DNA from: Maridesulfovibrio hydrothermalis AM13 = DSM 14728
GTDB taxonomy: Bacteria > Desulfobacterota > Desulfovibrionia > Desulfovibrionales > Desulfovibrionaceae
Reading direction: 5' to 3'
Length of the DNA stretch: 64,000 nt
Assembly: GCF_000331025.1 (NCBI RefSeq)
Contig: NC_020055.1
Span: forward strand, 3,257,370-3,321,369
In this document: in pieces, positions 52,975 to 62,488 of the stretch
How the letters are laid out: every line of letters begins with the position of its first letter
Position numbering within the stretch: the stretch's first letter is position 1
The notes under the pieces: model-generated
What the model saw: the letters and a program-made list of their open reading frames with translations, nothing else
What the model was told of the DNA's origin: nothing
The model's database searches: none
Program-made: the position numbers and the translations under genes

Positions 52975-55455
52975 TTATGATGCGCCAGCCAATTCGGTTC
53001 GTATCCGCTGGGATTCAAGCATGAATTCATCAAGGCAGGTCTTGACAGCTTCTGCATCGCCTTTCAGTAGAGCCTTTTCAAGTGAGACTGCCACATTCTG
53101 AGCATATGGGGCACAAATCGCCGCGCAGCTACTCTTTAATGTATGAACTACTCTTCTGGCTGTTTTCCGGTCATCCCTGCTGTAGGCATCACTAAAGGAC
53201 TTAATATCATTCTCTACATCGCTTAAAAACATGGTGCAAAGCTCACCATAAAGGCTTTCATCTCCGTGATACATGTCATTTGCTTTAGAACGATCCAGAA
53301 CAATTTCGTCCAGAACTTCATTCTGTTTATTTCCTTTCGAAACAGAACAGCTATCCTTAAGGGTTGCCAGAATAACCTGCTTTAAATCCGCATACTGCAC
53401 GGGCTTGGCAATGTAGTTATTCATACCTGACTTACTGCACTTATCCTTGACTCCGGCCATAGCGTGAGCAGACATGGCTATTATGGGAATATCTTTCTTG
53501 TCTTCACCGGCCATGCCCATGCGGATGTTGCGCGATGCTTCAAATCCATCCATTTCAGGCATCTCAAGGTCCATAAGTATCAGGTCGACAGTCAACTTGG
53601 AAAGTGTACTGATAGCTTCAACACCATTTCCGGCAACCTCAATCACATGCCCCATTTTTTTAAGCATGCAGGTAGCTACTTTCACGTTGATAGGGTTATC
53701 TTCAACCAGTAAAATTCGGAATACACTATTGTCAGAAGCTTGAGATCCGCCTCCGTTCTCCCAGTGCTCAGTGATAAGTTTTGCAGGGTCGCCGGGTTGT
53801 AATACCACCTGAAATGTGAAGACACTGCCATATCCTTCAGAGCTTCTGACGCTGATTTCCCCGCCCATCATCTCCACAAGTTCACGGGAAATAGCAAGGC
53901 CAAGCCCAGATCCGCCGAATTTGCGGGTGGTTGAATCATCAGCCTGACGAAAGCTTTCAAAAATAACAGCCTGCTTATCTTCAGGAATACCGATCCCCGT
54001 ATCACGAACGGCAATCTGCAAAACAACCTCACCGGAATGAGCCTGACAATCCAGAGTAGATACTTGAACAAAAATCCCCCCGTGTTCGGTAAATTTCAGA
54101 GAATTACCTACGAGGTTATATAAAATCTGTTTCAAACGCCCTTTATCACCACATACAACTTCCGGTGCTTCCTCATCAAGATCCATACTCAGAACCAGCC
54201 CCTTTTCACGGGCTTGCGGTTCCATACTCTTGATAACTGCATATAAAGCTTCACTTAAGCTGAAATCATTATTCTCAAGCTTAAGCATACGGGCCTCAAC
54301 CTTTGAAAGGTCCAAAATATCATTAATCAAGGTCAGCAACTGATCAGCCGACAGGCGCACAATTTCCAGACTGTCAGTCTGTTCAGAATTAAGTTCAGAA
54401 CGTAAAGTAAGGTCCGTCATTCCGATGACGGCATTAAGCGGAGTGCGGATCTCATGACTCATCGAAGCTAGAAAGCGGGATTTGAAGCGGTTTGCTTTTT
54501 CAGCTGCGTCACGGGCTTCAATGAGTTCCCGCTCCATGTTTTTGCGTTCAGTAATTTCAATAAAAGATGCAACAGCACCGCCGGACTTACCACGCATTGG
54601 AGTTACTTCCAGCATGTACCAGAGAGTTTCCCCGCTGCCTTTTCCTTCCAGAGAATACTCGTAATAAAATTTTCTGGATTCGCCTTTAATGACCGATCGC
54701 ACACCCGCAATCAAAGTATCAAGGGATTTACTGAGACAGCCCGAGGTAGACACGGCCTCACTGAAATCAAGACCTTCAATTTCCGCTTCGCTTCGGCCCG
54801 GTACGAAAAGATCACGCCATGATTCATTGGCTGCGATAATATTCAACTCCGGATCTAAAACTGCAATTTTGGCAGACATGGAAGCTAGAACAGAGCTAAG
54901 CTGTTCCTCCCGGGAAACCAGTTTACGATGTGCACTATCGAGTTGCCGGGACTGAAGAAGTGTATTTTCGTAGGTAGCCAGAAGCAGGTGAAATACCTGA
55001 CTGAAGTCGGCTTTTAAAAGATGCTGCTCCCCGTGGAATTCAAAATTAACCTCCTGGACAACAGACTGATCAGCTTCAAAAGAATTGGGCCGCAGCACAG
55101 ACTGGATTCTGGAATACAGAAATCCTTCATCATATGGTTTGGTAACAAAATTTGTTGCCCCGCTTTTCAGCCCTTTGATAATATCGCCGGGATCGGAAAG
55201 ACTGGTCAAAAGAATCACCGGAACAGATTTATACTGCGGATTCTCCCTGATCTTTTCGCAAAGTTCATACCCGTCCATCCCGGGCATGATGACATCACTG
55301 ATTACAAGATCAATATCCTTTTCAGCCAGAATACCAAGTGCCCGCTCCCCGTTAGAGGCAAGCGAAATTTGAAATCCCCTTTCAAACAAAAAGAATTCAA
55401 GCTTCACAGCCTGAGTCAGGCTGTCTTCAACAACAAGAATATGACTGCTTCCCAC
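52975..55455 (-). CDS. Hybrid sensor kinase REC-PAS-HisKA-HATPase-REC-HPt
   Basis: 826-residue soluble phosphorelay protein with no membrane helix. An N-terminal receiver (about 5-120, Asp54 in ISDVIMPGMDG) is followed by a coiled linker and a PAS domain (about 190-310). The kinase box ASMSHEIRTPLNA has His334, and the ATP domain carries DTGIG and GSGLGLA. A second receiver (about 580-700) has Asp629 in MDLEMPEMDG, and a C-terminal HPt has His771 in VVHTLKSSC. The start lies 3 bases from the CheB-like stop. It takes the place held by the diguanylate cyclase WspR in wsp clusters, so it may receive phosphate from CheA through its N-terminal receiver (inference). Confidence 0.92.
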   Translation of the reverse strand: MGSSHILVVEDSLTQAVKLEFFLFERGFQISLASNGERALGILAEKDIDLVISDVIMPGMDGYELCEKIRENPQYKSVPVILLTSLSDPGDIIKGLKSGATNFVTKPYDEGFLYSRIQSVLRPNSFEADQSVVQEVNFEFHGEQHLLKADFSQVFHLLLATYENTLLQSRQLDSAHRKLVSREEQLSSVLASMSAKIAVLDPELNIIAANESWRDLFVPGRSEAEIEGLDFSEAVSTSGCLSKSLDTLIAGVRSVIKGESRKFYYEYSLEGKGSGETLWYMLEVTPMRGKSGGAVASFIEITERKNMERELIEARDAAEKANRFKSRFLASMSHEIRTPLNAVIGMTDLTLRSELNSEQTDSLEIVRLSADQLLTLINDILDLSKVEARMLKLENNDFSLSEALYAVIKSMEPQAREKGLVLSMDLDEEAPEVVCGDKGRLKQILYNLVGNSLKFTEHGGIFVQVSTLDCQAHSGEVVLQIAVRDTGIGIPEDKQAVIFESFRQADDSTTRKFGGSGLGLAISRELVEMMGGEISVRSSEGYGSVFTFQVVLQPGDPAKLITEHWENGGGSQASDNSVFRILLVEDNPINVKVATCMLKKMGHVIEVAGNGVEAISTLSKLTVDLILMDLEMPEMDGFEASRNIRMGMAGEDKKDIPIIAMSAHAMAGVKDKCSKSGMNNYIAKPVQYADLKQVILATLKDSCSVSKGNKQNEVLDEIVLDRSKANDMYHGDESLYGELCTMFLSDVENDIKSFSDAYSRDDRKTARRVVHTLKSSCAAICAPYAQNVAVSLEKALLKGDAEAVKTCLDEFMLESQRIRTELAGAS

Positions 55456-55458
55456 GGA

Positions 55459-56517
55459 TTACCCCCCCAGGCTCCCGCTGACATGACTGTTAATTTCAGC
55501 CCCGATTTTATCAAGTGGCAAAACAGATACGGCAGCACCGATCTTTACAGCCTCCCCCGGCATCCCAAAAACAATAGATGTTTCACGGTTCTGTGCGATA
55601 GTGTGCCCGCCTTTCATGCGAATTTCAAGCAACTCATCAGCACCGTCGCGTCCCATTCCGGTCAAAAGCACGCCGACAGCAGCTTTACCCAGATTTCGCG
55701 CAGCAGAACCAAATAATCTCGAAACAGTAGGACGAATCCCATTCACAGCTGGACAGTCGAGTAAAATAACTTCTTTGTCTTTTGAAATTTCAAGATGATA
55801 GTCTTCGGGACCGAAATAGATAATACCGGGCCGAAGTTTTTCACCCTGCTCGGCAATTTTAATATTATGACCGGAACATCCTTTAAGCCAGTTCACCATA
55901 CCTTCTGTGAACCCGCCTGACATATGCTGCACAATAATTACAGGTGCTGCAAAATTGACAGGTAAACTCATAAGCACTTTCTTAATAGCATGCGGCCCCC
56001 CCGTAGATGCTCCAATACAAACAACTTTACTCAATTTTTTTTCCGACGCAATCTTCAAGACTCTGGAAACAGGCTGTGCAAGACCTGACTCTCTTTTAAA
56101 CCGGCTTCGACGGCGGACCACCTTAACCTCCGACATAAGCCGGACAGACATTACAATTTCAGCCATACGGTCTGGAAAATCAGGGCTGTTGAAGGCTGGT
56201 TTATCGTGGAAAGCCAAAGCCCCTGTATCAAGAAGCCTGAATCCCAGCTCGGCATCAGAGGCACTGTAAACAGCACTGATGATGACAATAGGGATCGGGC
56301 ACTCCTCCATAATACGGCGCGTAACAGTGAAACCGTCATAATCAGGAAGATTCACATCCATTGTGGCCACGTCAGGGACAAGATCCGCGACCATTTGAAG
56401 TGCAGATGCACCATTCTCAGCACACCCGACAACCTCAAAATCAACTTCTCGCTTGAACATTTCGGTGAATAATTCACGGACGGACGCTGAATCATCCACA
56501 ATCAAAACCTTAATCAC
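55459..56517 (-). CDS. cheB: Chemotaxis response regulator methylesterase CheB (WspF-like)
   Basis: 352 residues. Receiver domain (1-120, Asp54 in TMDVNLPDYDG) and methylesterase domain (about 165-350). The catalytic triad lies in GASTGGP, QHMSGG and LTGMGRDGADE. I chose the GTG at 56517 with GGAG upstream; the longer frame adds a hydrophobic stretch unlike CheB. It demethylates or deamidates a chemoreceptor, but no receptor gene is in the window. It is 293 bases downstream of the CheA-like gene and is followed directly by the hybrid kinase. Confidence 0.92.
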   Translation of the reverse strand: MIKVLIVDDSASVRELFTEMFKREVDFEVVGCAENGASALQMVADLVPDVATMDVNLPDYDGFTVTRRIMEECPIPIVIISAVYSASDAELGFRLLDTGALAFHDKPAFNSPDFPDRMAEIVMSVRLMSEVKVVRRRSRFKRESGLAQPVSRVLKIASEKKLSKVVCIGASTGGPHAIKKVLMSLPVNFAAPVIIVQHMSGGFTEGMVNWLKGCSGHNIKIAEQGEKLRPGIIYFGPEDYHLEISKDKEVILLDCPAVNGIRPTVSRLFGSAARNLGKAAVGVLLTGMGRDGADELLEIRMKGGHTIAQNRETSIVFGMPGEAVKIGAAVSVLPLDKIGAEINSHVSGSLGG

Positions 56518-56809
56518 GGCAGCTCCACTTGAACTGAAAAGAGTAAAAAAAAAGATGTGGAGAAAACAGCGCATTGCTGTGGATTTAAATAATCCCGATC
56601 TACAACCTCAGGGCTACTTCTTAACAAAAAAACGATTATACATCACAGCTGAATTTATAACATCAACGTACTTTTTATTTATAATTGGTAAGGCAAACCA
56701 AGCACTACACTCTAACGAAACGACACGCAAACACAGTTAACGTACTTAAACACATTAAAAACGAATATTATTACAATAAAATAGATAATCACAGAGATAT
56801 ATACATAGT
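56518..56809 (-). promoter_or_regulatory. Gap before cheB, possible internal promoter
   Basis: About 290 AT-rich bases within an otherwise compact cluster. On the minus strand TATAAT (56640-56635) could be a -10 for cheB and the hybrid kinase, without a clear -35. No hairpin terminator for cheA is evident. Confidence 0.3.
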
Positions 56810-59149
56810 CTAACCAATCAAGCGACTGATAACTTCAAGCAAATTACCCTGATCAAAGCTGGATTTTATTATGTATGCATCCGCTCCGGCTTCAACACCG
56901 CGTTCCCGATCCTCCTGCGAGCCCAGCGAAGTAACCAGAACAATAGGAAGGTGGGTGCTTTGCGGCATTTTTCTAACCGCAGCAGTCAGAGTAAATCCAT
57001 CCATGTGCGGCATTTCCACATCAGAGACCAGAATATCCGGCAGTTCTTGTTTAATCCGGCTTAACCCGTCCCGCCCGTCCACAGCAGTGATAACGTTATA
57101 TCCTGCCGCCTCCAGTACGTTTTTAAGCAGCATGCGGGAAGTAATTGAATCTTCTACTACGAGTACGGTTTTAAGTTTCTTCACCCCAACCTGATGCGAA
57201 AATGAACGATTTTTTACGCCGGAATTTATCCCCAATGCAGTTCTTATCATGTCTGGTCCATGAAGAATCGGAGCTAGTTTTCCAGTTCCCAGCATAGATA
57301 TTCCCGACACATTACGCACCCGCTTAAGCATAGGCCCCATGCTTTTAGCCATGACATCCTGCTCGCCGAGCAGTTCCTCCATACTTATGGCGATGGCCTT
57401 GCGTCCACGCCCCATAATGAACACCGGAAAACTGCTCTTTTCAACCTCAGCCACTCCCAGTTCCAGAATATCCGAAAGGCTGATCAGAGGAATAGGTCGC
57501 CCTGAATAAAGAATTGTCTCCTTACCACCGACAGTTCCGATATCTTCCTGCCGGATAAGGAGCACCTTACGGACACCTGATTTCGGGACAACAAATTCTT
57601 TTCCCCCGACCCCGACCACAATTCCTATAAATGAAGTCAAAGCCACGGGAATATTCATCACAACCCTTATGCCCTTACCTTCGGGACTGGCAACGACAAC
57701 ACTGCCGCCCAGCGATTCCACCTTGTCGCGGACAATGGCCATGCCAAGTCCACGCCCTGAAATATCGGTAATTATTTCACTGGTGGACATGCCGGACACA
57801 AAAATAAGTTCCAGAACCGATCTGCGCTCCATTCGCTTGGCCTCGTCCATTGAAACGAATCCCTGACTTACAGCAAGCTGGCGCAATTTTTCGCTATCAA
57901 TGCCCTGCCCGTCATCGCCATAGACAATCTTGACAACATCACGGTCTGTCTGGGTAATTGAAAAAAAGATTCTTCCGGTTGCCGGCTTGCCGGAAGCTGT
58001 CCGTACGCTCTCTTCCTCAATGCCGTGATCTATAGAATTCCTGATCATATGCATGAGAGGATCATGAAGCATCTCAAGTATTCTACGGTCGATATGGACA
58101 TTTTCTCCAATAATTTCCAGTTCACACTTCTTGCCCTTTTCTGCGCTCAAAGTACGAACCATCCGGGGGAACATATCCAGCAGTGAGGAAAAGGGAAGCA
58201 GCATGGAGCTTTTAAAATCACCCAGCAGAGAATCTACTTTTGATGAAAGTTCCCAGCTTGCTTTTTGCACTTCAGATGAAAGCATGCCAAGCCGTCGGGA
58301 AAAAGCATCCAGTTTTTTATCCATGTCCGTATAAGTGGACAATTCATCCTTTCCAGCAGTACTTTTTTTATCTTCATAGATATTTTGGAAAAAATGCAGA
58401 TACTCATTAAAAAGACTTTCAAGCTCCAAAACTTCTCTGGCTCGCGATTTTTGCGAATTTCGGGAGGAAATAAGTTCTTCAGTACGCAGCAGCAGACCGG
58501 TAATAAATGAAGAGCTGATCCTGACCGTATCGCTCATGGAAGAACGCGTCGGGGTCGTATCAACTGCACAGCCATCTTCCTGCGCAGACGGCTTAACACT
58601 GTAATCCCCCTGACAGTTGTCTTCATGGCTGCCACTTTCTGCATTATCGCCAGCAGCAAAAGAACAGGACTCAGCGGCTTGTTTACATTCCACTGCCTGA
58701 GAAGATGAATCAGGACTGCATGTGTCAATCAGCTCAGAAGATCCTGCAAAATTCTTCATCTGTGAAAGAGCCAAAGCAGCGGCAGGAGCGGCAAGTGATT
58801 CATCAGAAGTATCTTCCTGATGAATCATTTCATCAAGAATATCGAGCCAGCTGAGCATTGCGGCGCAAACATCTTTAGACAGGATCAGGTCATTTTTTTT
58901 TATTACAGAAAAGAAAGATTCAAAGCATTGACAAAATTTCTCAACAGCTCCAAGCCCCACAGCTCTGGCTGCACCTTTCAAACTATGGAGTTCTCTGTAT
59001 GAAGACTCAACAAGCAAAGACATTGCCTGAGAGTCGCCCCCCTTCTCCAGCTTCATAAAATCAGATGAGAGCACCTGCATACGCTCAACGCTCTCACCTC
59101 TGAATGCTCCGAGCAGTCTTTCTCTAAGATCTCCGCCTGTCATGGACAT
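56810..59149 (-). CDS. cheA: CheA-type kinase with C-terminal receiver (WspE-like)
   Basis: 779 residues. HPt domain with His55 (RELHSLKGAARAVG), then an acidic Ser-rich linker (about 125-210). The dimerisation region and ATP domain follow (MIRNSIDHGIE, DDGQGID, SGRGLGMAIV), then a CheW-like P5 domain (about 500-635). The C-terminal receiver (about 650-775) has Asp710 in VSDVEMPHMDG. This CheA-REC fusion is the WspE/FrzE arrangement. AGGGTGA precedes the ATG. It receives signals through the two CheW proteins encoded just upstream. Confidence 0.93.
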   Translation of the reverse strand: MSMTGGDLRERLLGAFRGESVERMQVLSSDFMKLEKGGDSQAMSLLVESSYRELHSLKGAARAVGLGAVEKFCQCFESFFSVIKKNDLILSKDVCAAMLSWLDILDEMIHQEDTSDESLAAPAAALALSQMKNFAGSSELIDTCSPDSSSQAVECKQAAESCSFAAGDNAESGSHEDNCQGDYSVKPSAQEDGCAVDTTPTRSSMSDTVRISSSFITGLLLRTEELISSRNSQKSRAREVLELESLFNEYLHFFQNIYEDKKSTAGKDELSTYTDMDKKLDAFSRRLGMLSSEVQKASWELSSKVDSLLGDFKSSMLLPFSSLLDMFPRMVRTLSAEKGKKCELEIIGENVHIDRRILEMLHDPLMHMIRNSIDHGIEEESVRTASGKPATGRIFFSITQTDRDVVKIVYGDDGQGIDSEKLRQLAVSQGFVSMDEAKRMERRSVLELIFVSGMSTSEIITDISGRGLGMAIVRDKVESLGGSVVVASPEGKGIRVVMNIPVALTSFIGIVVGVGGKEFVVPKSGVRKVLLIRQEDIGTVGGKETILYSGRPIPLISLSDILELGVAEVEKSSFPVFIMGRGRKAIAISMEELLGEQDVMAKSMGPMLKRVRNVSGISMLGTGKLAPILHGPDMIRTALGINSGVKNRSFSHQVGVKKLKTVLVVEDSITSRMLLKNVLEAAGYNVITAVDGRDGLSRIKQELPDILVSDVEMPHMDGFTLTAAVRKMPQSTHLPIVLVTSLGSQEDRERGVEAGADAYIIKSSFDQGNLLEVISRLIG

Positions 59150-59218
59150 TTTATCACCCTGAAATTTCCGGTTCTGTAGAAGGTCAAACCAACCCTTTTG
59201 ATACTACCGTAACTGAAT

Positions 59219-59791
59219 TTAAATACTGCCAACAAATTCGTTAACCACAAGCAACGGCTCCCGGAGCAGCAAATTACCGTCCAGAATATTTTTTCTATCC
59301 TCGGTGATTCCAAGCGAATAACGGGAAACAGCGTCTTGTCCTTCAGATAGAGGTTTCAACTCATTTCGGGAGACCGGCAGGACATCAAGAACTTCATCAA
59401 CAGCAACGCCGAACTCTTTCTCACCGGAAGAAAGAAGTAAAACTTTAGGACGGGCCGAATTCACAATAGTACCGACCTTTAAAAAACTGCATAGATCAAT
59501 TACAGCCCAAATATGCCCCCGAACTGTAACCACCCCCCGCAAAAAATCCGGGGTGCAGGGAACAGAGACAATCTCCTCCGGCTCCAGCACCTCTTTAACG
59601 AGCATAGTCTCAAAAGCATAAACATCACCGCCCATGCTGAAAATAACGTGGTCCCTGCCTTTACTTTCCGCCTCCTCTTCAAGGCTGGCGGCAGAAACGC
59701 TGCGGGCAAGTTTTTCCGCGCGTTTGCGCAACAGTTCGCGGTCACTCGCCTGACTTATAAATTTTGCGGATTCACTTTCTTTCATTTTCAT
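59219..59791 (-). CDS. cheW: CheW-like adaptor with N-terminal extension (WspD-like)
   Basis: 190 residues: a charged, probably helical extension (1-45) and a CheW domain (HVIFSMGGDVYAFETMLVKE, RGVVTVRGHIWAVIDL, GVAVDEVLDVL). Links chemoreceptor and CheA. Its ATG overlaps the cheR stop (ATGA), so translation is coupled. It is one of two CheW genes flanking cheR, as in wsp clusters. Confidence 0.92.
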   Translation of the reverse strand: MKMKESESAKFISQASDRELLRKRAEKLARSVSAASLEEEAESKGRDHVIFSMGGDVYAFETMLVKEVLEPEEIVSVPCTPDFLRGVVTVRGHIWAVIDLCSFLKVGTIVNSARPKVLLLSSGEKEFGVAVDEVLDVLPVSRNELKPLSEGQDAVSRYSLGITEDRKNILDGNLLLREPLLVVNEFVGSI

Positions 59792-61365
59792 ACTTCTTTT
59801 TGCTCAAGGTTACTTTGAACCAATTCTACCATTTCCAAAAGCCTGCCTGCTGTAGTTCCATCGGAATAAGGTACAAGTTCCTCCTGATCAACTTTCTCAA
59901 GCTCTTGCAGTGAAATACGAAAATGTCTGGCAGCAGCAGAAGCATCGTTACGGGTCATATAAATATTGCCGAGCACCACGTGAGCCATAATAAATCCGGA
60001 ATCGAGAAATATTGCATTACGCACTTCTGCAACGGCTCCGGCAAAATCTCCCTGCTGCATCATAATCTGCCCAAGTAAAAAGTGCGGATACGGGGCAACC
60101 CTGTCAAGTTCGATTGAACGCTGGCACCACTCCAGAGCTTCATCAAGCAACCCGCCATCAGCATTAATCTCGGCAATGGACAGCAACACGGCAGACCGGT
60201 CAACTCTCGATATTTCCAACCTCAGAGTTTCTTTAAGCAGATTCAACGCCCCGGCATTATCGCCCTGCTCACGAAGCAACCGGACCTGATCATTGCAAAC
60301 TTTTACGCTAAAATTTCCTGAAATACTGAGCGTTTCATCAAAATCATTTTTCGAGAGATCATCTGTATCTGTAACGGACTCTTCCTCCTGAACTAACGGA
60401 TCAGCACTGAAATCAAACTCACCATGATCCGCACCGGAAAAACAATCCTGCTCCTCAATCAAATCTACATCAGAAAGAACAGACTCCTTTTCAAGTTCAA
60501 CAGAATTTAAAATCTTTATTTTTTCAGGGATAAACTTTTCATTTTTACGATAAAAAACGACTGAACCAAAGTTGACGGCTTCAAATTTACCATAGGCAGT
60601 TATAAGTGCTGATTCACTGGGGGTCACAACCAGCCAGCCTCCGGAATTAAGACTGTTCCAGATTTTATCCAGAACCATATTTACCCCTTCCCGGGAAAAA
60701 TACATAAGCACATTGCGGCAAAAAATCACATCCATTTCCATAAGAGTGAGGGGAATATCATCACCGATGAGATTAAACCGCGAAAGGTTGACCATATCTT
60801 TAATGGATTGATCAATAAAATATGCGTTAGGACCGGATTTTTTAAAAAACATATCTCTGAATACTGTAGACTCAGAACGAAATGACCATTTGCGGTAACT
60901 TCCTTCATGGGCTTTAGTCAAAGCCCTGCTGTCAATATCGGTACCGAAAATTTCACAGCGCACATTAGACCTGCGGCAGATCATAGCAAGGGTATACGGT
61001 TCTTCACCGGTGGCACAGGCCATAGACCAGATACGCATAGCCCCGTGCGTACCGCTGCCCTGCCCGTTTTTTTTCCTAAGGATATCACGTTCCAGAACAT
61101 CAAGTGCGCGTGGGTCACGGAAAAAATATGTTTCGCCAATGGTCAGACTGTTAATGAAAAGTTCAAGATCCTTACGCGCTGCCTGTGGAGAAATCATGTA
61201 ATCAAGGCAATCCCCTGACGCACAAAAGCATGTACTGGCTGTTTGAAAATTCTCAATTGCCAGTCTCAAATCACGCCAACGGTCAGGAGCAAAATCAAGT
61301 CCGTACTTATCACGAACCATGCAGGCCAGCTGACTGACTTTATCATCAGTAAGAGAATTAACCAT
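59788..61365 (-). CDS. cheR: CheR-type methyltransferase with TPR domain (WspC-like)
   Basis: 525 residues. N-terminal CheR helical domain, then the SAM-binding domain with SMACATGEEPYTLAM, FGTDIDSRALTKAHEGSYRK and DVIFCRNVLMYF, ending near residue 275. An acidic linker follows (about 290-355), then TPR repeats (AVLLSIAEINADGGLLDEAL; PHFLLGQIMMQQGDFAGAVA). The TPR extension is characteristic of WspC-like methyltransferases. It methylates receptor glutamates. It overlaps the upstream cheW by 8 bases. Confidence 0.93.
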   Translation of the reverse strand: MVNSLTDDKVSQLACMVRDKYGLDFAPDRWRDLRLAIENFQTASTCFCASGDCLDYMISPQAARKDLELFINSLTIGETYFFRDPRALDVLERDILRKKNGQGSGTHGAMRIWSMACATGEEPYTLAMICRRSNVRCEIFGTDIDSRALTKAHEGSYRKWSFRSESTVFRDMFFKKSGPNAYFIDQSIKDMVNLSRFNLIGDDIPLTLMEMDVIFCRNVLMYFSREGVNMVLDKIWNSLNSGGWLVVTPSESALITAYGKFEAVNFGSVVFYRKNEKFIPEKIKILNSVELEKESVLSDVDLIEEQDCFSGADHGEFDFSADPLVQEEESVTDTDDLSKNDFDETLSISGNFSVKVCNDQVRLLREQGDNAGALNLLKETLRLEISRVDRSAVLLSIAEINADGGLLDEALEWCQRSIELDRVAPYPHFLLGQIMMQQGDFAGAVAEVRNAIFLDSGFIMAHVVLGNIYMTRNDASAAARHFRISLQELEKVDQEELVPYSDGTTAGRLLEMVELVQSNLEQKEV

Positions 61366-61843
61366 CAGCCTCAGTCTCTCCCTGCGCTGCTAAAGCTGCA
61401 AGAGCCTCATAAAGTTCCTGTTCCTGATTGAGATCAAGAACAGCTCCCATGTCCTGAACCAAAATAACATCTTCATTAAGTCCGGAAAAAGACTTCAAAA
61501 AAATTACACCCGGCCAGATTTCATCTGCGCTTTTTGCTTTATCAGGAGAAATTTCAATCACCGAACTCACGCTGTCAGCAAGCAAAGCAATTCTACGTCC
61601 GTTAAACATGCTGAAAAGAAGACGGTCAGAGGGTATTGCGTCCCTCTCTATGAGGCCCATTTTTTTTCGAAGACCCAGAACAGGCACAATCTCGCCCCCG
61701 TCATTCACAACGCCTAAAACAAGGTCAGGAGCATCCGGTACAGGGGTTAAAAGTACAGCCCGTTCAACCTTGTCCACCACAAAGGATGGTACAGCAAATT
61801 TATAGGAGTCAACTTCAAATATGACATAATCATTATCATTCAT
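61358..61843 (-). CDS. cheW: CheW-like adaptor (WspB-like)
   Basis: 161 residues. CheW fold: YVIFEVDSYKFAVPSFVVDK, VLGVVNDGGEIVPVLGLRKK, IALLADSVSSVIEI, and a Glu/Ala-rich tail. First of the five wsp-order genes (CheW, CheR, CheW, CheA, CheB). It overlaps cheR by 8 bases and follows the lytic transglycosylase by 39 bases. Confidence 0.9.
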   Translation of the reverse strand: MNDNDYVIFEVDSYKFAVPSFVVDKVERAVLLTPVPDAPDLVLGVVNDGGEIVPVLGLRKKMGLIERDAIPSDRLLFSMFNGRRIALLADSVSSVIEISPDKAKSADEIWPGVIFLKSFSGLNEDVILVQDMGAVLDLNQEQELYEALAALAAQGETEADG

Positions 61844-61882
61844 AATTGTGCAGCCCTGCTTTTTCGTACCCGTATCTAAAAT

Positions 61883-62485
61883 CTATTTCTCACTCGATCG
61901 GGATTTTTCCAGCAATTTTTTATATTTATTCATAACTTTGACCGCATAAGCCCGTGAACGCTCCGGCAGATTCTTCGGCGATCCGGTATGATAAGCCCCG
62001 ATTGCACGCCAGTTATAGCCATAACGATCAAGGCAATAACGTAAAATCCAAGCACCTAGCCTTAAATTCTCCTCCGGTTCAAGGGCCTCGGCAGGAGTCA
62101 GATCAAATTTCTTAATCCAGTACGAATTTATCTGCATCAATCCGACATCAAAGCTTTTCTTCCTGTTCTCTTCAATAATAGCAAGTGCCTCCTCCCGCGA
62201 GGAAGGATAGAAGCTACGTCCTGCAACGTTAACAGCCCAAGGATTGTAGCCGCTTTCATGGTCGGCAATGGCATTTAATATTTCAGGTTGCAGAGAAAAT
62301 TCTTTGGCCACCTGCCCGAATAAAGGCGGTACCGGCTTGCGCTCGCCACTTGAAACCATCATCCGCTGCTGCACCTTCCGCCGTAGAGAGGATGAGAATT
62401 CCCGTTCTGCCGTTTGCGGAATAAACATAGCGAACACAATGGCCCCGCTCAAAATCAGATATAAAACGACAAAAAATCTAGACAC
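61883..62485 (-). CDS. Lytic transglycosylase (SLT domain)
   Basis: 200 residues with one N-terminal membrane helix (FFVVLYLILSGAIVFAMF) and an SLT domain. The catalytic Glu77 is in IADHESGYNPWAVN, with DVGLMQINSYW and RYCLDRYGYNWRAIGAYHTG completing the family motifs. It cleaves peptidoglycan glycan strands in the periplasm. The GTG start follows the previous stop by 3 bases, so it is co-transcribed with the TPR gene and probably the chemosensory genes. A wall enzyme here is not part of standard wsp clusters. Confidence 0.85.
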   Translation of the reverse strand: MSRFFVVLYLILSGAIVFAMFIPQTAEREFSSSLRRKVQQRMMVSSGERKPVPPLFGQVAKEFSLQPEILNAIADHESGYNPWAVNVAGRSFYPSSREEALAIIEENRKKSFDVGLMQINSYWIKKFDLTPAEALEPEENLRLGAWILRYCLDRYGYNWRAIGAYHTGSPKNLPERSRAYAVKVMNKYKKLLEKSRSSEK

Positions 62486-62488
62486 AGG

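Noticed and set aside
55021-55716. Plus-strand frame opposite cheB and the hybrid kinase
   Set aside because: Antisense to receiver-domain and CheB catalytic coding sequence; no recognisable protein.
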